Positions 44,801-53,058 of a DNA stretch of 64,000 bases are shown piece after piece. A program made the position numbers and the translations under genes. The notes under the pieces were generated by a model that was given only the letters and a program-made list of their open reading frames with translations, did no database searches and was not told the origin of the DNA. The DNA is from Actinacidiphila oryziradicis (GTDB lineage: Bacteria > Actinomycetota > Actinomycetes > Streptomycetales > Streptomycetaceae), in the NCBI RefSeq assembly GCF_005047355.1, contig NZ_SUMC01000028.1, forward strand, positions 62,001-126,000, written 5' to 3'. Numbering within the stretch: position 1 is the stretch's first letter; every line of letters begins with the position of its first letter.

Positions 44801-46012
44801 GTTGGCGGCGGCCAGCAGCGCGCCGGCTATCTGCTCGATCGTCGGCTCCTGGGGGACGACCAGGCGGTAGTCGGCCCCCGGGGCTATGCCGAGCAGGTCG
44901 GTGTAGGCACTGCCGGTGGCGCCCTGGCGCTGCTGGTCGTGCGGGAGCGGGGACATCACACCGAAGTCAAGGAGCACTTCGCCGAGCGAGGGGTCCTGGT
45001 TCTCGGTCGAGCCGGACGGGTCGAGGGTGCCGTCGGTACCGGCCACGTAGGTGGGGATCAGCGGCATCGACGGCAGGTCGAGGTAGCGCTTGCCGTCCTT
45101 CAGCACCGTGGTCGGGCCGTTGCCCTTGACGTAGTTGTCCCCGGCGTCCGCCATCGACTGGTCGGTGAGGTCGCCGATGGACACATTGGTGATGGTCTCG
45201 CCGGTGCCGGGCTGCTGGCCGTAGCCGCCCTGAAGGGTGGAGAAGGCGCCCACCGCATTGACTCCCCCGGCGTTGAGGAACGTCTGGGCGGAGGAGGACA
45301 GGGCGTAGTTCGACGGCACGTCAGCGGGGCTGGTCCCGGCGGCGGGCGTGGTCGCGGGGGCCTTCGCGGCGCGGGCGGCGGGGGCCGCCGCGGATCGCAC
45401 GGCGGCGGCGGGCAGCGGCTGCGCTCCGGCGTTCATGGTGTTCACGTAGCGGTCCGGCTCGACGTGCGCGACTCCGGAGGTGCCCTGGAGGGTACTGGCG
45501 ACGGCCGTGGAGTCCTGCTGCTTCACCTTGACCACGTAGGTACGTGACAGGTCGGGCGCGCCGGCGCCCAGTTGGCCGCGTGCCGCCTCGGTCAGCGAGC
45601 CGGTGGCGGCTGTGGACAGTGAGGGGAACAGCGGGTGCAGGGAGGTGGCGCCCACCGCGCGCAGCTTGGCGTCCAGCGCTGTGTCGCTGGTCTGCGGGGC
45701 GCGGGCGGCCAGTTGGTGCTGGGCCTTTCCGGACAGCGCGGGCCCGGTGACCGAGGTGTTCGGGTCCAGGGTGACCAGCACCTGGCCCGGCACCACGCCC
45801 TGGCGCTGGGCGGGCGGCTCGGCGGTGCCCTTCGAGGTGCCGTCCAGCGGCGTTTCGCCGGTGGGCAGTTGCCCGGAACCGGCGGGCGCGAATGAGGCGG
45901 CGGCGGCCGACGGAGCCGCGGACGCGGTGCCGGAGACCACGGCTGCGGCCAGGGCCGCCAGCGCGAGGGCTGCGGCGCCGTGCCGTCTGTATCGGGGATG
46001 CGCATGGAGCAT
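41804..46012 (-). CDS. large secreted S8/S53-like serine peptidase with C-terminal repeats
   Basis: This 1402-residue protein has a Sec-type signal peptide (RYRRHG, Ala-rich core, cut near ASAAPSA). A propeptide-like part leads to a subtilase-type domain with the serine motif GGTSASAPEIAAAA (Ser584). The classical HGTHV is absent. Instead Glu345 and Asp349 (LGEVLLDF) have the E-x3-D spacing of sedolisins, suggesting an S53-like or intermediate active site. The C-terminal 700 residues are beta-rich, with Ig-like and propeller-like segments. ATG 46012 has AAAGG upstream. A divergent regulator gene lies 186 bp away. Confidence 0.87.
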   Translation of the reverse strand: MLHAHPRYRRHGAAALALAALAAAVVSGTASAAPSAAAASFAPAGSGQLPTGETPLDGTSKGTAEPPAQRQGVVPGQVLVTLDPNTSVTGPALSGKAQHQLAARAPQTSDTALDAKLRAVGATSLHPLFPSLSTAATGSLTEAARGQLGAGAPDLSRTYVVKVKQQDSTAVASTLQGTSGVAHVEPDRYVNTMNAGAQPLPAAAVRSAAAPAARAAKAPATTPAAGTSPADVPSNYALSSSAQTFLNAGGVNAVGAFSTLQGGYGQQPGTGETITNVSIGDLTDQSMADAGDNYVKGNGPTTVLKDGKRYLDLPSMPLIPTYVAGTDGTLDPSGSTENQDPSLGEVLLDFGVMSPLPHDQQRQGATGSAYTDLLGIAPGADYRLVVPQEPTIEQIAGALLAAANQSPRPDVITASLGFGTDSEGFPGRYLEDDPFVRSVVASIVQKDGIVVSISSNDGTRLYTPAAVGPDGGSTPTDTAVNSASATTIDDDAQTTTPSKVPDSGAIAAGGTTLDDTLAVPANSSSAQAGTGTFAETRISGFGVFSSGFGSRVDLSAPSDNIIAFEHKGGGSAQAVTPVFNGGTSASAPEIAAAAAVVLQAGRLAGHQLSPKQVRDLLEQTGRAVQTPPQIDRTLHVGPQIDVTAATEKALGGKLKSHGPSVVRLSVAHRVTQGGLGGTFLETTDQNRIDLGDMASGGNGEGLVGPVTFAADVTGLPQGAKPRYTLTVAAGHPVTFSSGTPAIRVTPSQLLSAAGLPVVSTTDRSVDLTFQVLIGGKAQATVHRTLAIGPSDGRYVESTAPLAPATAQAGKTVTVSYDLTGVSTATAPELVVSTVGHWSPVLGPIFSAAWHQTLTATTGTVTIPADAFKGGGGIYGIGIALSGFGGNPSYIKYGEFAPIRISGSTAATRPDAPTIAGTTGLENGLKNGTYAHTAEVTRTAPGFGLRYDVRGIPGAKSAIAEFSAPAPTLYGSLNTFSNANGSALDNDAVDTPSTASKTLSAASGTVRLDALSLGLATSATYSVRVLALDSHQHVIGQASPVSNLSVDDGLAPDGSTLLSFTAAGKDSIAALRTTDGGTEVRHYSTATGAYGAVLTSDSGSGSDYQVIGVATDAHRVLLGHATQAGDVQLETWNTATDTLVGSSTLRAADYWVVAGRVDAKRDRAAVLLRAKVGNADSVLPVDLATGTTGDPIPADTGAIPVGTYSLLDIDQSTGDVFLGKIATAFLCLGGVAPARVDLDTRTVTASGSVSACGHGIASDGSGTLYNLSAGTLSTKIAPTATLTPYDEGTQTTGAGFALRKGTPVSLAVDGVHHLALVSFAAPEGTVYFGSQQGVVSDNNATSQIEVVDLTTGQPVRTLNAVIVKGRSGIMLHGVQDPSIQLDPATRTGWTYGPDGTQIQQFSY

Positions 46013-46198
46013 GGGCAAGCCTTTCCGGTGGAACACGGCAGGCTGCCTGTAGGGAGGCACTGCCACTTGCAGGGGTAGGCAAGGCGCTGCCTTCCTACTG
46101 GTGGAAGATGTCAACCGAGACGGAAGTGACGCAAGGCAATGATGGTGACTGAAGTACGCCGGATGGCGGAGAGTCGCCACAAGCACGGCGGAGGGGCC

Positions 46199-47200
46199 AT
46201 GGAACTTAACGTGCTGGGACTTACGGAGGAAATAGAGCACGTCTACACCTCCCTGGTAGGGCATCCGCGCTGCACCGCCTCCGAGTTGGCCGAGGCCTGC
46301 GGACTGTCCCCGGCCGGCGTCGGGCGGCTACTGTCCGTGCTGATCAGGGATGGCCTCGCGACCCGGACCGCCGGACGGCCGCCCCGCTTCTCCGCCACCG
46401 CCCCCGACGTCGCGGTGACCGCTCTGATCGACGAGCAGCAACACCGCCTCGGCGAAGCGCGTTCCCTGGTGCACCGGTTGATGGAGACCTACCGGGAGGC
46501 GGCCCGGATCGCGCATCCGGAGATGGCCGTGGAACTGCTCACCGACCGGGACGACATCAGCTCGGCGGTGGGCCGGTTGACAGCCGAGGCCCGACGCGAA
46601 GTGCGCGCGTTCGACCGGCCGCCGTATATCGACCGCCCGGGAAGCAACCTCGACCTGCAGATCCAGCGGCAACGGCACGGCGTGGTCCACCGGGTGATCT
46701 ACGACCGGGAAGCGGTGGCCTGGCCGGGCAGGATGCACAACGACATCGCACCCAGCATCAGGGCGGGGGAAAAGGCCCGGGTACGCCCGGAGTTGCCGCT
46801 GAAGCTGGTGATCAGCGACAGCCGGGCGGCCATCATCCCCTTCAGCCTCGCGGCCGGCGGTCAGTCGGCGGCCTATCTCATCCACCCGTCACCCATGCTC
46901 GTCGCCCTGGAGTCCCTGTTCGAAGCCGAATGGGAGCGCGCCGTCGCGCTGTCCGACGCCGGACCGCCTCCTGCCGGCAACGGGACGCAATGGCCCGGGG
47001 CCGTTCCCGTCCAGCCGGATCCGGATACCCGCTCCCTGCTGGCTCTGCTCGCCTCCGGCCTCACCGACGCGGCCATCGCCCGCTCACAGGGCTGGAGCGA
47101 GCGGACCACCCAGCGGCGGATCCACCGGCTGATGAGTCAACTCGGCGCCACAACACGCTTCCAGGCCAGTCTCACAGCGGCCCGCCGCGGCTGGCTGTGA
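46199..47200 (+). CDS. TrmB/LuxR-type transcriptional regulator
   Basis: This 333-residue protein has an N-terminal winged helix (LTEEIEHVYTSLVGHPRCTA, then ELAEACGLSPAGVGRLLSVLI), a middle phospholipase-D-like effector region, and a C-terminal LuxR-type helix-turn-helix (SGLTDAAIARSQGWSERTTQ). This is a common Streptomyces regulator layout. ATG 46199 has GGAGGGG just upstream; earlier in-frame starts extend into the protease promoter. It is divergent from the protease gene and may control it. Confidence 0.86.
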   Translation: MELNVLGLTEEIEHVYTSLVGHPRCTASELAEACGLSPAGVGRLLSVLIRDGLATRTAGRPPRFSATAPDVAVTALIDEQQHRLGEARSLVHRLMETYREAARIAHPEMAVELLTDRDDISSAVGRLTAEARREVRAFDRPPYIDRPGSNLDLQIQRQRHGVVHRVIYDREAVAWPGRMHNDIAPSIRAGEKARVRPELPLKLVISDSRAAIIPFSLAAGGQSAAYLIHPSPMLVALESLFEAEWERAVALSDAGPPPAGNGTQWPGAVPVQPDPDTRSLLALLASGLTDAAIARSQGWSERTTQRRIHRLMSQLGATTRFQASLTAARRGWL

Positions 47201-47331
47201 CCCTCCCGGCCTACCGCCACCAGCCGGCCACCGGGCAGGGACAAGACTGAGCCGGTCACAGCTTCGTCCCACCCGCACACGCCCGAGACAGGACAGTCCT
47301 CTTCCGGATAATCCGCCACAGATCGAATTGC

Positions 47332-47345
47332 TACGCTGGTGGACA
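47332..47345 (+). promoter_or_regulatory. candidate -10 box for leaderless marR transcript
   Basis: TACGCT at 47332-47337 lies 7 nt before the ATG at 47345, and no ribosome site is present. A transcript starting at or next to the ATG, as is common in Streptomyces, would fit. The -35 is poor. Confidence 0.35.
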
Positions 47346-47833
47346 TGACTGCCATGACACCGGCGCGCACCGCACCGGACCTGTCGTACCTACTGGATCA
47401 CACCAGCCATGTCCTGCGAACCCGGATGTCGGCGGAGCTCGCCGAGATCGGGCTGACCGCGCGCATGCACTGCGTACTGGTCCACGCCCTGGAGGAAGAG
47501 CGCACCCAGGCCCAGCTCGCCGAACTCGGGGACATGGACAAGACCACGATGGTGGTGACGGTCGACGCCCTGGAGAAGGCCGGTCTCGCCGAGCGGCAGC
47601 CCTCCAGCCAGGACCGGAGAGCCCGGATCATCGCGGTCACCGAGGAGGGGGCCCGCATCGCCAGTCGGAGCCAGGAGATCGTCGACGGCATACACCGGAG
47701 GGCACTGACCACACTCCCCGACGGCGACCGGGAGGCCCTGCTTCGCGCACTGAACCACCTGGTCGACGGACATCTGGCCACCCCCGCCGAGAGCCCCCGG
47801 CCGACCCGGCGGGCGCGTCAGCGCGAGCAGTAG
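47345..47833 (+). CDS. MarR-family transcriptional regulator
   Basis: This 162-residue winged-helix protein has YLLDHTSHVLRTRM, then TQAQLAELGDMDKTTMVVTVDALEKAGLAERQPSSQDRRARIIAVTEEG, split here into family landmarks: helix-turn-helix, Asp-Arg-Arg wing and dimer helices. MarR proteins repress efflux and oxidative-stress genes and respond to small phenolic ligands. The start is ATG 47345, possibly leaderless; GTG 47339 is alternative. The next bases hold a PPOX flavoprotein remnant, perhaps its former target. Confidence 0.9.
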   Translation: MTAMTPARTAPDLSYLLDHTSHVLRTRMSAELAEIGLTARMHCVLVHALEEERTQAQLAELGDMDKTTMVVTVDALEKAGLAERQPSSQDRRARIIAVTEEGARIASRSQEIVDGIHRRALTTLPDGDREALLRALNHLVDGHLATPAESPRPTRRARQREQ

Positions 47834-47845
47834 GGGAAGCCCAGC

Positions 47846-47990
47846 GACCGCCTCAAAGCGCGCCGGCTGCGCCGCATCCGCATGCCGCCCTGCACGTCAG
47901 CGGCCCGAACGCCTGGTCGTTCGCCGTCGCCGAGGGCGACGCTGAGGTCTCGGAGGCGACGACCGTGCCGGGCGACGCGAACGGCCCGGG
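47846..47990 (+). pseudogene. PPOX-class flavoprotein internal fragment
   Basis: With one base restored near 47873, the frame reads DRLKARRLRR-(D)-PHAALHVSGP, then NAWSFAVAEGDAEVSEATTV, which is the central strand region of F420/FMN-binding PPOX proteins. The flavin-domain start and the C-terminus are missing. It is a remnant, distinct from the intact PPOX gene at 52.6 kb. Confidence 0.6.
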
Positions 47991-48040
47991 TGTTCCGCCT
48001 GAGGATGAGGAGCGCCCGGAAGGTGCACCACCATCGAACA

Positions 48041-48069
48041 TTGACAGACAGGGACCAACGTTGTCTATT
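48041..48069 (+). promoter_or_regulatory. candidate promoter for the epimerase gene
   Basis: A perfect -35 TTGACA (48041-48046) is followed after 17 bp by a weak -10 TCTATT. It points towards the gene at 48181. Confidence 0.35.
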
Positions 48070-48180
48070 GGCACGGTTGAAGCATCAACCGGCTGCCCAC
48101 CTCGGGTACCTGGAGCACTGCCAAAACACCAAGAGATCTCCTTAAGCATCCTGCAACGATGAGACACCGGATGGACTCTC

Positions 48181-49179
48181 ATGACCTCTCTCAAGGTCCT
48201 CTTTATCGGCGGAACGGGCGTCATCAGCGCCGCCTGCTCGCAACGGGCCGTCGACACCGGCATCGATCTGTACCTGCTCAACCGGGGCAACTCGTCGCTG
48301 CGGCCCGTCCCGCCAGGGGTACCGGTCCTCCGTGCGGACATCCGTGACGCCGAATCGGTGCGCGCCGCCCTCGGCGCCCACGAGTTTGACGTTGTCGTCA
48401 ACTTCGTCAACTTCACCCCGGAGCAGGTCCAGGCTGACATCGACCTCTTTACCGGGCGCACGAGCCAGTACGTCTTCATCAGCTCGGCGTCGGCATACCA
48501 GACGCCCCCGAGCCGCCTCCCCGTCATCGAGTCGACTCCCCTGCGCAACCCCTTCTGGGCGTACTCACGGGACAAGATCGCCTGTGAGGACCTTCTGGTC
48601 AAGGCCTACCGGGATCAGGGCTTCCCCGTCACCATCGTTCGCCCCTCCCATACGTACGACTCGACGCTCGTTCCGTTCGACGGGGGATGGACGATCATCG
48701 ACCGTATGCGCCGGGGCAAGGAGGTGCTGGTCCACGGTGACGGCACGTCTCTGTGGACGATCACTCATCACCACGACTTCGCCCGGGGCTTCGTAGGGCT
48801 CCTCGGCAAGCAGGCCGCCATCGGTGATGCCTTCCACATCACCTCCCACGAAGCCCCGGCCTGGAACGAGATCTACAACACGATGGCCGAAGCCGCCGGT
48901 GTTCCGGCGCGGCTGGTCCACGTCCCCTCTGATGCGGTCGCGGCCATGGACGAAGCCTGGGGGGCGGCGCTGCTCGGTGACAAGGCGCACTCGATGGTCT
49001 TCGACAACTCGAAGATCCGGAGCATCGTGCCCGACTTCGTGGCACAGGTTCCGTTCTCCGAGGGCGCCAGGGAGATCATCGCCTGGCACGATGAGGACTC
49101 CGGCCGACGGCAGGTTGACCCGCGCGTCAATGCGCTCAGCGACAAGCTGATTGAGGTGTACCGAGCACGAACGCTGTGA
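48181..49179 (+). CDS. NAD-dependent epimerase/dehydratase-family protein
   Basis: This 332-residue extended SDR has KVLFIGGTGVISAACSQRAV as the nucleotide site, the catalytic YSRDK (Tyr-x3-Lys), and VTIVRPSHTYD and HGDGTSLWTITHHHDFARG, resembling sugar-nucleotide reductases and isoflavone-reductase-like proteins. The substrate is unknown. It is convergent with the efflux pump gene. No operon partner follows. ATG 48181. Confidence 0.88.
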   Translation: MTSLKVLFIGGTGVISAACSQRAVDTGIDLYLLNRGNSSLRPVPPGVPVLRADIRDAESVRAALGAHEFDVVVNFVNFTPEQVQADIDLFTGRTSQYVFISSASAYQTPPSRLPVIESTPLRNPFWAYSRDKIACEDLLVKAYRDQGFPVTIVRPSHTYDSTLVPFDGGWTIIDRMRRGKEVLVHGDGTSLWTITHHHDFARGFVGLLGKQAAIGDAFHITSHEAPAWNEIYNTMAEAAGVPARLVHVPSDAVAAMDEAWGAALLGDKAHSMVFDNSKIRSIVPDFVAQVPFSEGAREIIAWHDEDSGRRQVDPRVNALSDKLIEVYRARTL

Positions 49180-49243
49180 CCGCTCCGGAGCGCGCAACCG
49201 ACCAGGGCATGTCCGCGACACGCCGACCGGATGGCGCTCACTG

Positions 49244-51598
49244 TCAGTGGCTGTGCCCCAGGGAGAGGTCGAAGCCCTCCAGATTGCTCCCGGCGACCGT
49301 CACCCGGGCCGACACCGGCGGGTAGCCGGTGGCGATCATCGTGTACTCCTCGCCTGCCAGATCGGTGAAGGCGTAGGCGCCGTCGGTACCGGTGGTGCGC
49401 GTCCCGACCACGCTTCCCGCCGAGTCCAGCAGGGACACCAGGGCGTCCTCGACCGGCTGCCCGGCGCGGTTGCGCACCGTGCCGTGGATCGCGGCGGCGG
49501 AGCGCAGCTCGGCGTCGTACCGTGTGGGCGCGGCGCCCGCGACGAGCACCGGGCCGGAGAAGGGCCGGTGGCCAGTCGCGTTGACCGTCAGGGTGTAGCC
49601 GCCCGGCACCAGTTCGGCCAGTAGGTATCCTCCGTCGGCATCGCTGGTGGTCGAGCCGACCACCTCGCCACGCTCGTCGGTGACCACCACCAGCGCGCCG
49701 GGGAGCGGGGTGCCCGCCGCGCGGACCGTCCCGGCCAGACCCCCGACCCCGGCCAGTACCAGGTCGAAGTCGACCGGGGCGGATCCCACGGCCAGCGTGG
49801 CGACCTGTGGCTGGTGGCCGGAGGCCGAGGCGACCAGGACATAGCTTCCGCGCCGCGGGGCGTCCACGGAGTAGCGCCCGTCCTCTGCGGCGATGGTGCG
49901 GGCGAGCTGACGACCGCTCGCGTCGATCAGGGTCACCGCAGTGCGCGGCACCGGGACACCGCCGGCGGCCAGCACGCGGCCCCGGATGCCCGTGAAGGGC
50001 CTGGCCGGCAGGTCGCCGGGCACGGCCGCAGTGGCCACGAGCGGGGCAACGGGGTTGGTTCCCGGCCCGGCGGCCTCTGCTGCCGGCGCTTCAACCCGGG
50101 GGGCGGCATCCTGGGCCATCGGACGGCCCCGCCGGTACAGCAGCAGCGAGATGACCAGACCGGCCGCGAAGAACCCGGCCGCCACCCAGTAGGCGACCGC
50201 GTAGCTGTGCAAGCTGGCATGCGCGGCAAGGTTCGGGGTGCCGAGGTGGCTCGTGGCGTAGCTGGTCGCCGCGGTGGCCGCGATGGTGTTGAACAGCGCG
50301 GTGCCGATCGAACCGCCCACTTGCTGCATGGTGTTGACCATGGCCGACGCCACGCCTTGGTCGGCGGGTGCGACGCCGAGCGTGGCCAGGCTCATGGCCG
50401 GAGGCATCACCAGGCCGATGCCGAGGCCGATCATCAGCAGCGGCGGCAGGATATGCGCGACGTACCCGCTGTTCAGGCCGAGCGCGGTGAGCCAGGCCAT
50501 GCCGCCCGCCGCGAGTCCCATACCGACCGGCACGACCGTCTTGGGGCCGATCCGTGGGATCAGCACGTTGATGGCGAGCTGCGCGGTGACCATCAGCGCG
50601 CCGACCATCGGCAGAAAGGCCAGACCTGTCTGCACCGGCGAGTAGGCGAGGGTCACCTCCAGGTAGTAGGTGAGGAAGAGGAACACGCCGAACATGCCCG
50701 CGCCGGAGACGAAGATGCTGACGTAGGCCGCTGCCCGGTTCCGGTCGCGCAGCACGCGCAGTGGCAGCAGTGGGTGCTGGGCCCGGGTCTCCCAGAACAC
50801 GAAGGACGCCAGCAGGACCCCGCCAGCGGCCAGGAACGCCCAGCACATCCAGTTGCCCCAGCTGTGCGTCTCGGCGTTGGAGAAGCCGTAGACCAGGCCG
50901 AAGAGCCCGGCCGCCACCAGCACGACGCCCAGGAGGTCGAGCTTGGGCCGCTCGGCGGGCACCTGACGGCGGACGAAGACGATAGCGCCGGCCACCGCGA
51001 AGACGGCGATCCCGACGTTGACGTACAGCGTCCAGCGCCAGTTGAGGTGTTCGGTGAGCAGACCGCCGAGCAGCAGCCCTATGGCGCCGCCGGAACCGGC
51101 GATCGCACCGAAGATGCCGAACGCCTTGGCGCGCTCCTTGACGTCGGTGAATGTGGTGGTCAGCAGGGACATCGCGGACGGCGCCAGCATCGCGCCGAAC
51201 ACGCCCTGCAACGCACGGGCGATCACCAGCATGACGAAGCCGTTGGACGCGCCACCCAGTGCCGAGGCCGTGCCGAAGCCGATCAGGCCGATCAGGAAGG
51301 TCGTCCGGCGGCCGATCAGGTCGGCCAGGCGGCCGCCGAGCAGCAGCAGGCTGCCGAAGGCGAGCGCGTACGCGGTGACGATCCACTGCCGGCCGTTGTT
51401 GGAGAAGCCCAGGTCCTGCTGCGCGGACGGCAGGGCGATGTTCACGATGGTCGCGTCCAGCACCACCATGAGCTGGGCAAGGCCGATGACGGCCAGTACC
51501 CACCAGCGGTGCGGAACGTGATGCTCCGCCTCCTTGGGGGGCTTTGCGTGCGCCCGCCCGGGGGCTGTGGCGCGCGCCTCGACAGAGGTGGATGACAT
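49244..51598 (-). CDS. DHA2/EmrB-type MFS efflux pump with three carboxypeptidase-regulatory-like C-terminal domains
   Basis: This 784-residue protein has a 14-helix DHA2 transporter at about 30-500 (LDATIVNIALPSAQQDLGFS, LLLLGGRLADLIGRRTT). After a short linker come three Ig-like carboxypeptidase-regulatory/CnaB-type repeats (about 530-784: IRGRVLAAGGVPVPRTAVTL, LAGTVRAAGTPLPGALVVV, IHGTVRNRAGQPVEDALVSL). Such tails are rare on plain MFS pumps. The C-terminus of 14-helix pumps normally faces the cytoplasm. It lies 37 bp after the tetR-type gene on the same strand, so it is one operon under that regulator. It exports drugs or cations by proton antiport. Confidence 0.9.
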   Translation of the reverse strand: MSSTSVEARATAPGRAHAKPPKEAEHHVPHRWWVLAVIGLAQLMVVLDATIVNIALPSAQQDLGFSNNGRQWIVTAYALAFGSLLLLGGRLADLIGRRTTFLIGLIGFGTASALGGASNGFVMLVIARALQGVFGAMLAPSAMSLLTTTFTDVKERAKAFGIFGAIAGSGGAIGLLLGGLLTEHLNWRWTLYVNVGIAVFAVAGAIVFVRRQVPAERPKLDLLGVVLVAAGLFGLVYGFSNAETHSWGNWMCWAFLAAGGVLLASFVFWETRAQHPLLPLRVLRDRNRAAAYVSIFVSGAGMFGVFLFLTYYLEVTLAYSPVQTGLAFLPMVGALMVTAQLAINVLIPRIGPKTVVPVGMGLAAGGMAWLTALGLNSGYVAHILPPLLMIGLGIGLVMPPAMSLATLGVAPADQGVASAMVNTMQQVGGSIGTALFNTIAATAATSYATSHLGTPNLAAHASLHSYAVAYWVAAGFFAAGLVISLLLYRRGRPMAQDAAPRVEAPAAEAAGPGTNPVAPLVATAAVPGDLPARPFTGIRGRVLAAGGVPVPRTAVTLIDASGRQLARTIAAEDGRYSVDAPRRGSYVLVASASGHQPQVATLAVGSAPVDFDLVLAGVGGLAGTVRAAGTPLPGALVVVTDERGEVVGSTTSDADGGYLLAELVPGGYTLTVNATGHRPFSGPVLVAGAAPTRYDAELRSAAAIHGTVRNRAGQPVEDALVSLLDSAGSVVGTRTTGTDGAYAFTDLAGEEYTMIATGYPPVSARVTVAGSNLEGFDLSLGHSH

Positions 51599-51635
51599 GT
51601 GGGGTCCTCCGGGGTGACTCTGGTCAGTTCTGCTG

Positions 51636-52232
51636 TCAGTTCCGCAACAGCGCCGGAAGGACTACCGCGTCCAGATAGCGCTTGAGGTAGGTGGCGTCCG
51701 CCTCGCACCACTCGATCAGCGGGCGGGCGATCAGGACACCGGTCACCAGGTGCGGGAAGAATTCGTGAGCCGGCGCGTCCGCCTCGGCCTCGCCCCGGGC
51801 CACCGCCCGGTCGAGCATCGCCTGGAGCACGTCCAGCTCGGGTTGGATCAGGGCCTCGTGAAGGGCCTCGGCAAGGTCCTTGTTCTTGTGGGCGGCCGGG
51901 GCGACGGCCTGCAGCACGGCGACGTCTTTCTTCGCCTCACCCAATCGCCCGGCCAGCTCGTGCAGGTCTCCGCGGAGCGAGCCGGTATCGAGCCGGTCCA
52001 GGGGCGGCCGCTGATGCCGCAATGCTGCGGCGACCAGTCGGGGCTTGCCCTGCCACTGCCGGTAGAGGGTAGCTTTGCTCGACCGGGAGCGGGCCGCGAC
52101 GGCGTCCATGGTCAGTGCGTCGTAGCCGGCCTCGCGGAGCAGGTCGAGTACGGCCGTGTAGAGCTCGCCCTCGCGCTCCGGGGTGAGGCGGGTACGGCGG
52201 GCACCTTCGGCCTGGGCCGCGGTGGCGGACAT
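51636..52232 (-). CDS. TetR-family repressor of the efflux pump
   Basis: This 198-residue protein has an N-terminal helix-turn-helix (LREAGYDALTMDAVAARSRS, then SKATLYRQWQGK) and a TetR C-terminal ligand domain ending YLKRYLDAVVLPALL. ATG 52232 has GGGAGG upstream. The longer frame to 52469 has no support. It is the first gene of the tetR-MFS operon. Two inverted repeats at 52258-52318 are its probable operators, giving autoregulated, drug-inducible efflux. Confidence 0.9.
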   Translation of the reverse strand: MSATAAQAEGARRTRLTPEREGELYTAVLDLLREAGYDALTMDAVAARSRSSKATLYRQWQGKPRLVAAALRHQRPPLDRLDTGSLRGDLHELAGRLGEAKKDVAVLQAVAPAAHKNKDLAEALHEALIQPELDVLQAMLDRAVARGEAEADAPAHEFFPHLVTGVLIARPLIEWCEADATYLKRYLDAVVLPALLRN

Positions 52233-52257
52233 CTCCCACCTCCCTCTCCCATCGAAT

Positions 52258-52318
52258 CGAAACTGTTTCGTACTAATTCCGAATATAGATCGCATACGGA
52301 CGAAACGCAAACGTTTCG
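52258..52318. promoter_or_regulatory. paired TetR operators
   Basis: CGAAAC-T-GTTTCG at 52258-52270 and CGAAAC-N6-GTTTCG at 52301-52318 share the same half-site. They lie 26-86 bp upstream of the TetR start. Confidence 0.7.
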
Positions 52319-52344
52319 CTCGGTGTGCGTGGTTCATACGGCAT

Positions 52345-52374
52345 GCGTCACCGGCCCCGCCAGGCCGGTGACGC
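52345..52374. terminator. 12-bp perfect hairpin in the tetR / PPOX intergenic region
   Basis: GCGTCACCGGCC (52345-52356) and GGCCGGTGACGC (52363-52374) pair around a 6-nt loop. With no gene ending nearby, it may insulate the two promoters or act on a leader; no T-run follows. Confidence 0.45.
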
Positions 52375-52561
52375 GTCCTCGGCGACCAACTCCTCTGACC
52401 CCCGCTCCCGGCCGCAGTCCACCGATGTCTACCGAGTCGCGGAGAAGGACAACGAGTAACACCATTCAAATCACACCCGCATCGGTAGTCAGCGGCACGC
52501 CGTCGACACGAGGCGGACCGGCACCAGGCCGTACGCAGCGACCAATCAAGGAGTAACCGTC

Positions 52562-52972
52562 ATGCCCGCTCTCCCGCTCCCCCCGCACGTGATCGACATG
52601 CTCTCGCGTCCCAACCCGGCGGTCATCGCGACGCTACGCCCGGATGGCTCACCGGTGACCGTGGCCACCTGGTACGCATGGGACGACGGACGCATCCTGG
52701 TCAACATGGACGCCGAACGGCGCCGTCTGGCGTATATGAAGGCAGACCCGCGTGTCTCGCTCACGGCACTCGACTCCGACAACTGGTACACCCACGTGAG
52801 TGTCCAGGGCCGGGTGACGCGCTTCGAGGACGACACCGACCGCAAAGGCATCGACCGGCTCTCCCAGCTCTACACCGGAAAGCCCTATCCCGACCGGGTA
52901 CGGCCCCGTGTGAACGCCTGGATCGAGATCGAGACCTGGCACGCCTGGGGCGAGACCCTCAAGGAGGCGTAG
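52562..52972 (+). CDS. PPOX-class F420/FMN-dependent flavoprotein
   Basis: This 136-residue split-barrel protein has PAVIATLRPDGSPVTVATWY, then ILVNMDAERRRLAYMKADPR and VSVQGRVTRFEDD. Its length and motifs fit the TIGR03618-type PPOX F420-binding family, which reduces cofactors or xenobiotics using F420H2. ATG 52562, with AAGGAG about 5 nt upstream. It is followed by an MFS pump in the same direction, 86 bp away, so they may be co-transcribed. Confidence 0.9.
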   Translation: MPALPLPPHVIDMLSRPNPAVIATLRPDGSPVTVATWYAWDDGRILVNMDAERRRLAYMKADPRVSLTALDSDNWYTHVSVQGRVTRFEDDTDRKGIDRLSQLYTGKPYPDRVRPRVNAWIEIETWHAWGETLKEA

Positions 52973-53058
52973 CCGCCGAAACGGTCCGCCGACGGCCGCC
53001 AGGCCCGTGAGTGCGGCGCCACGACAGTCAGGTGCAGACAGCCAGGTGAGGAGTGAGG

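Larger units (their letters stand above)
47834..48180. other. gap between marR and epimerase gene
   Basis: It contains a flavoprotein remnant and a candidate promoter, both annotated separately. The stretch 48070-48180 holds nothing else that I can name; no strong ribosome site precedes the ATG at 48181. Confidence 0.5.

Noticed and set aside
42917..45547. Long plus-strand open frame of 876 codons
   Set aside because: It is antisense to the secreted protease, is Gly/Gln/Arg-biased, and has no known domain or ribosome site. It is a typical high-GC shadow.
49814..51595. Long plus-strand open frame of 593 codons
   Set aside because: It is antisense to the MFS pump, with His/Arg/Gln-rich shadow composition.
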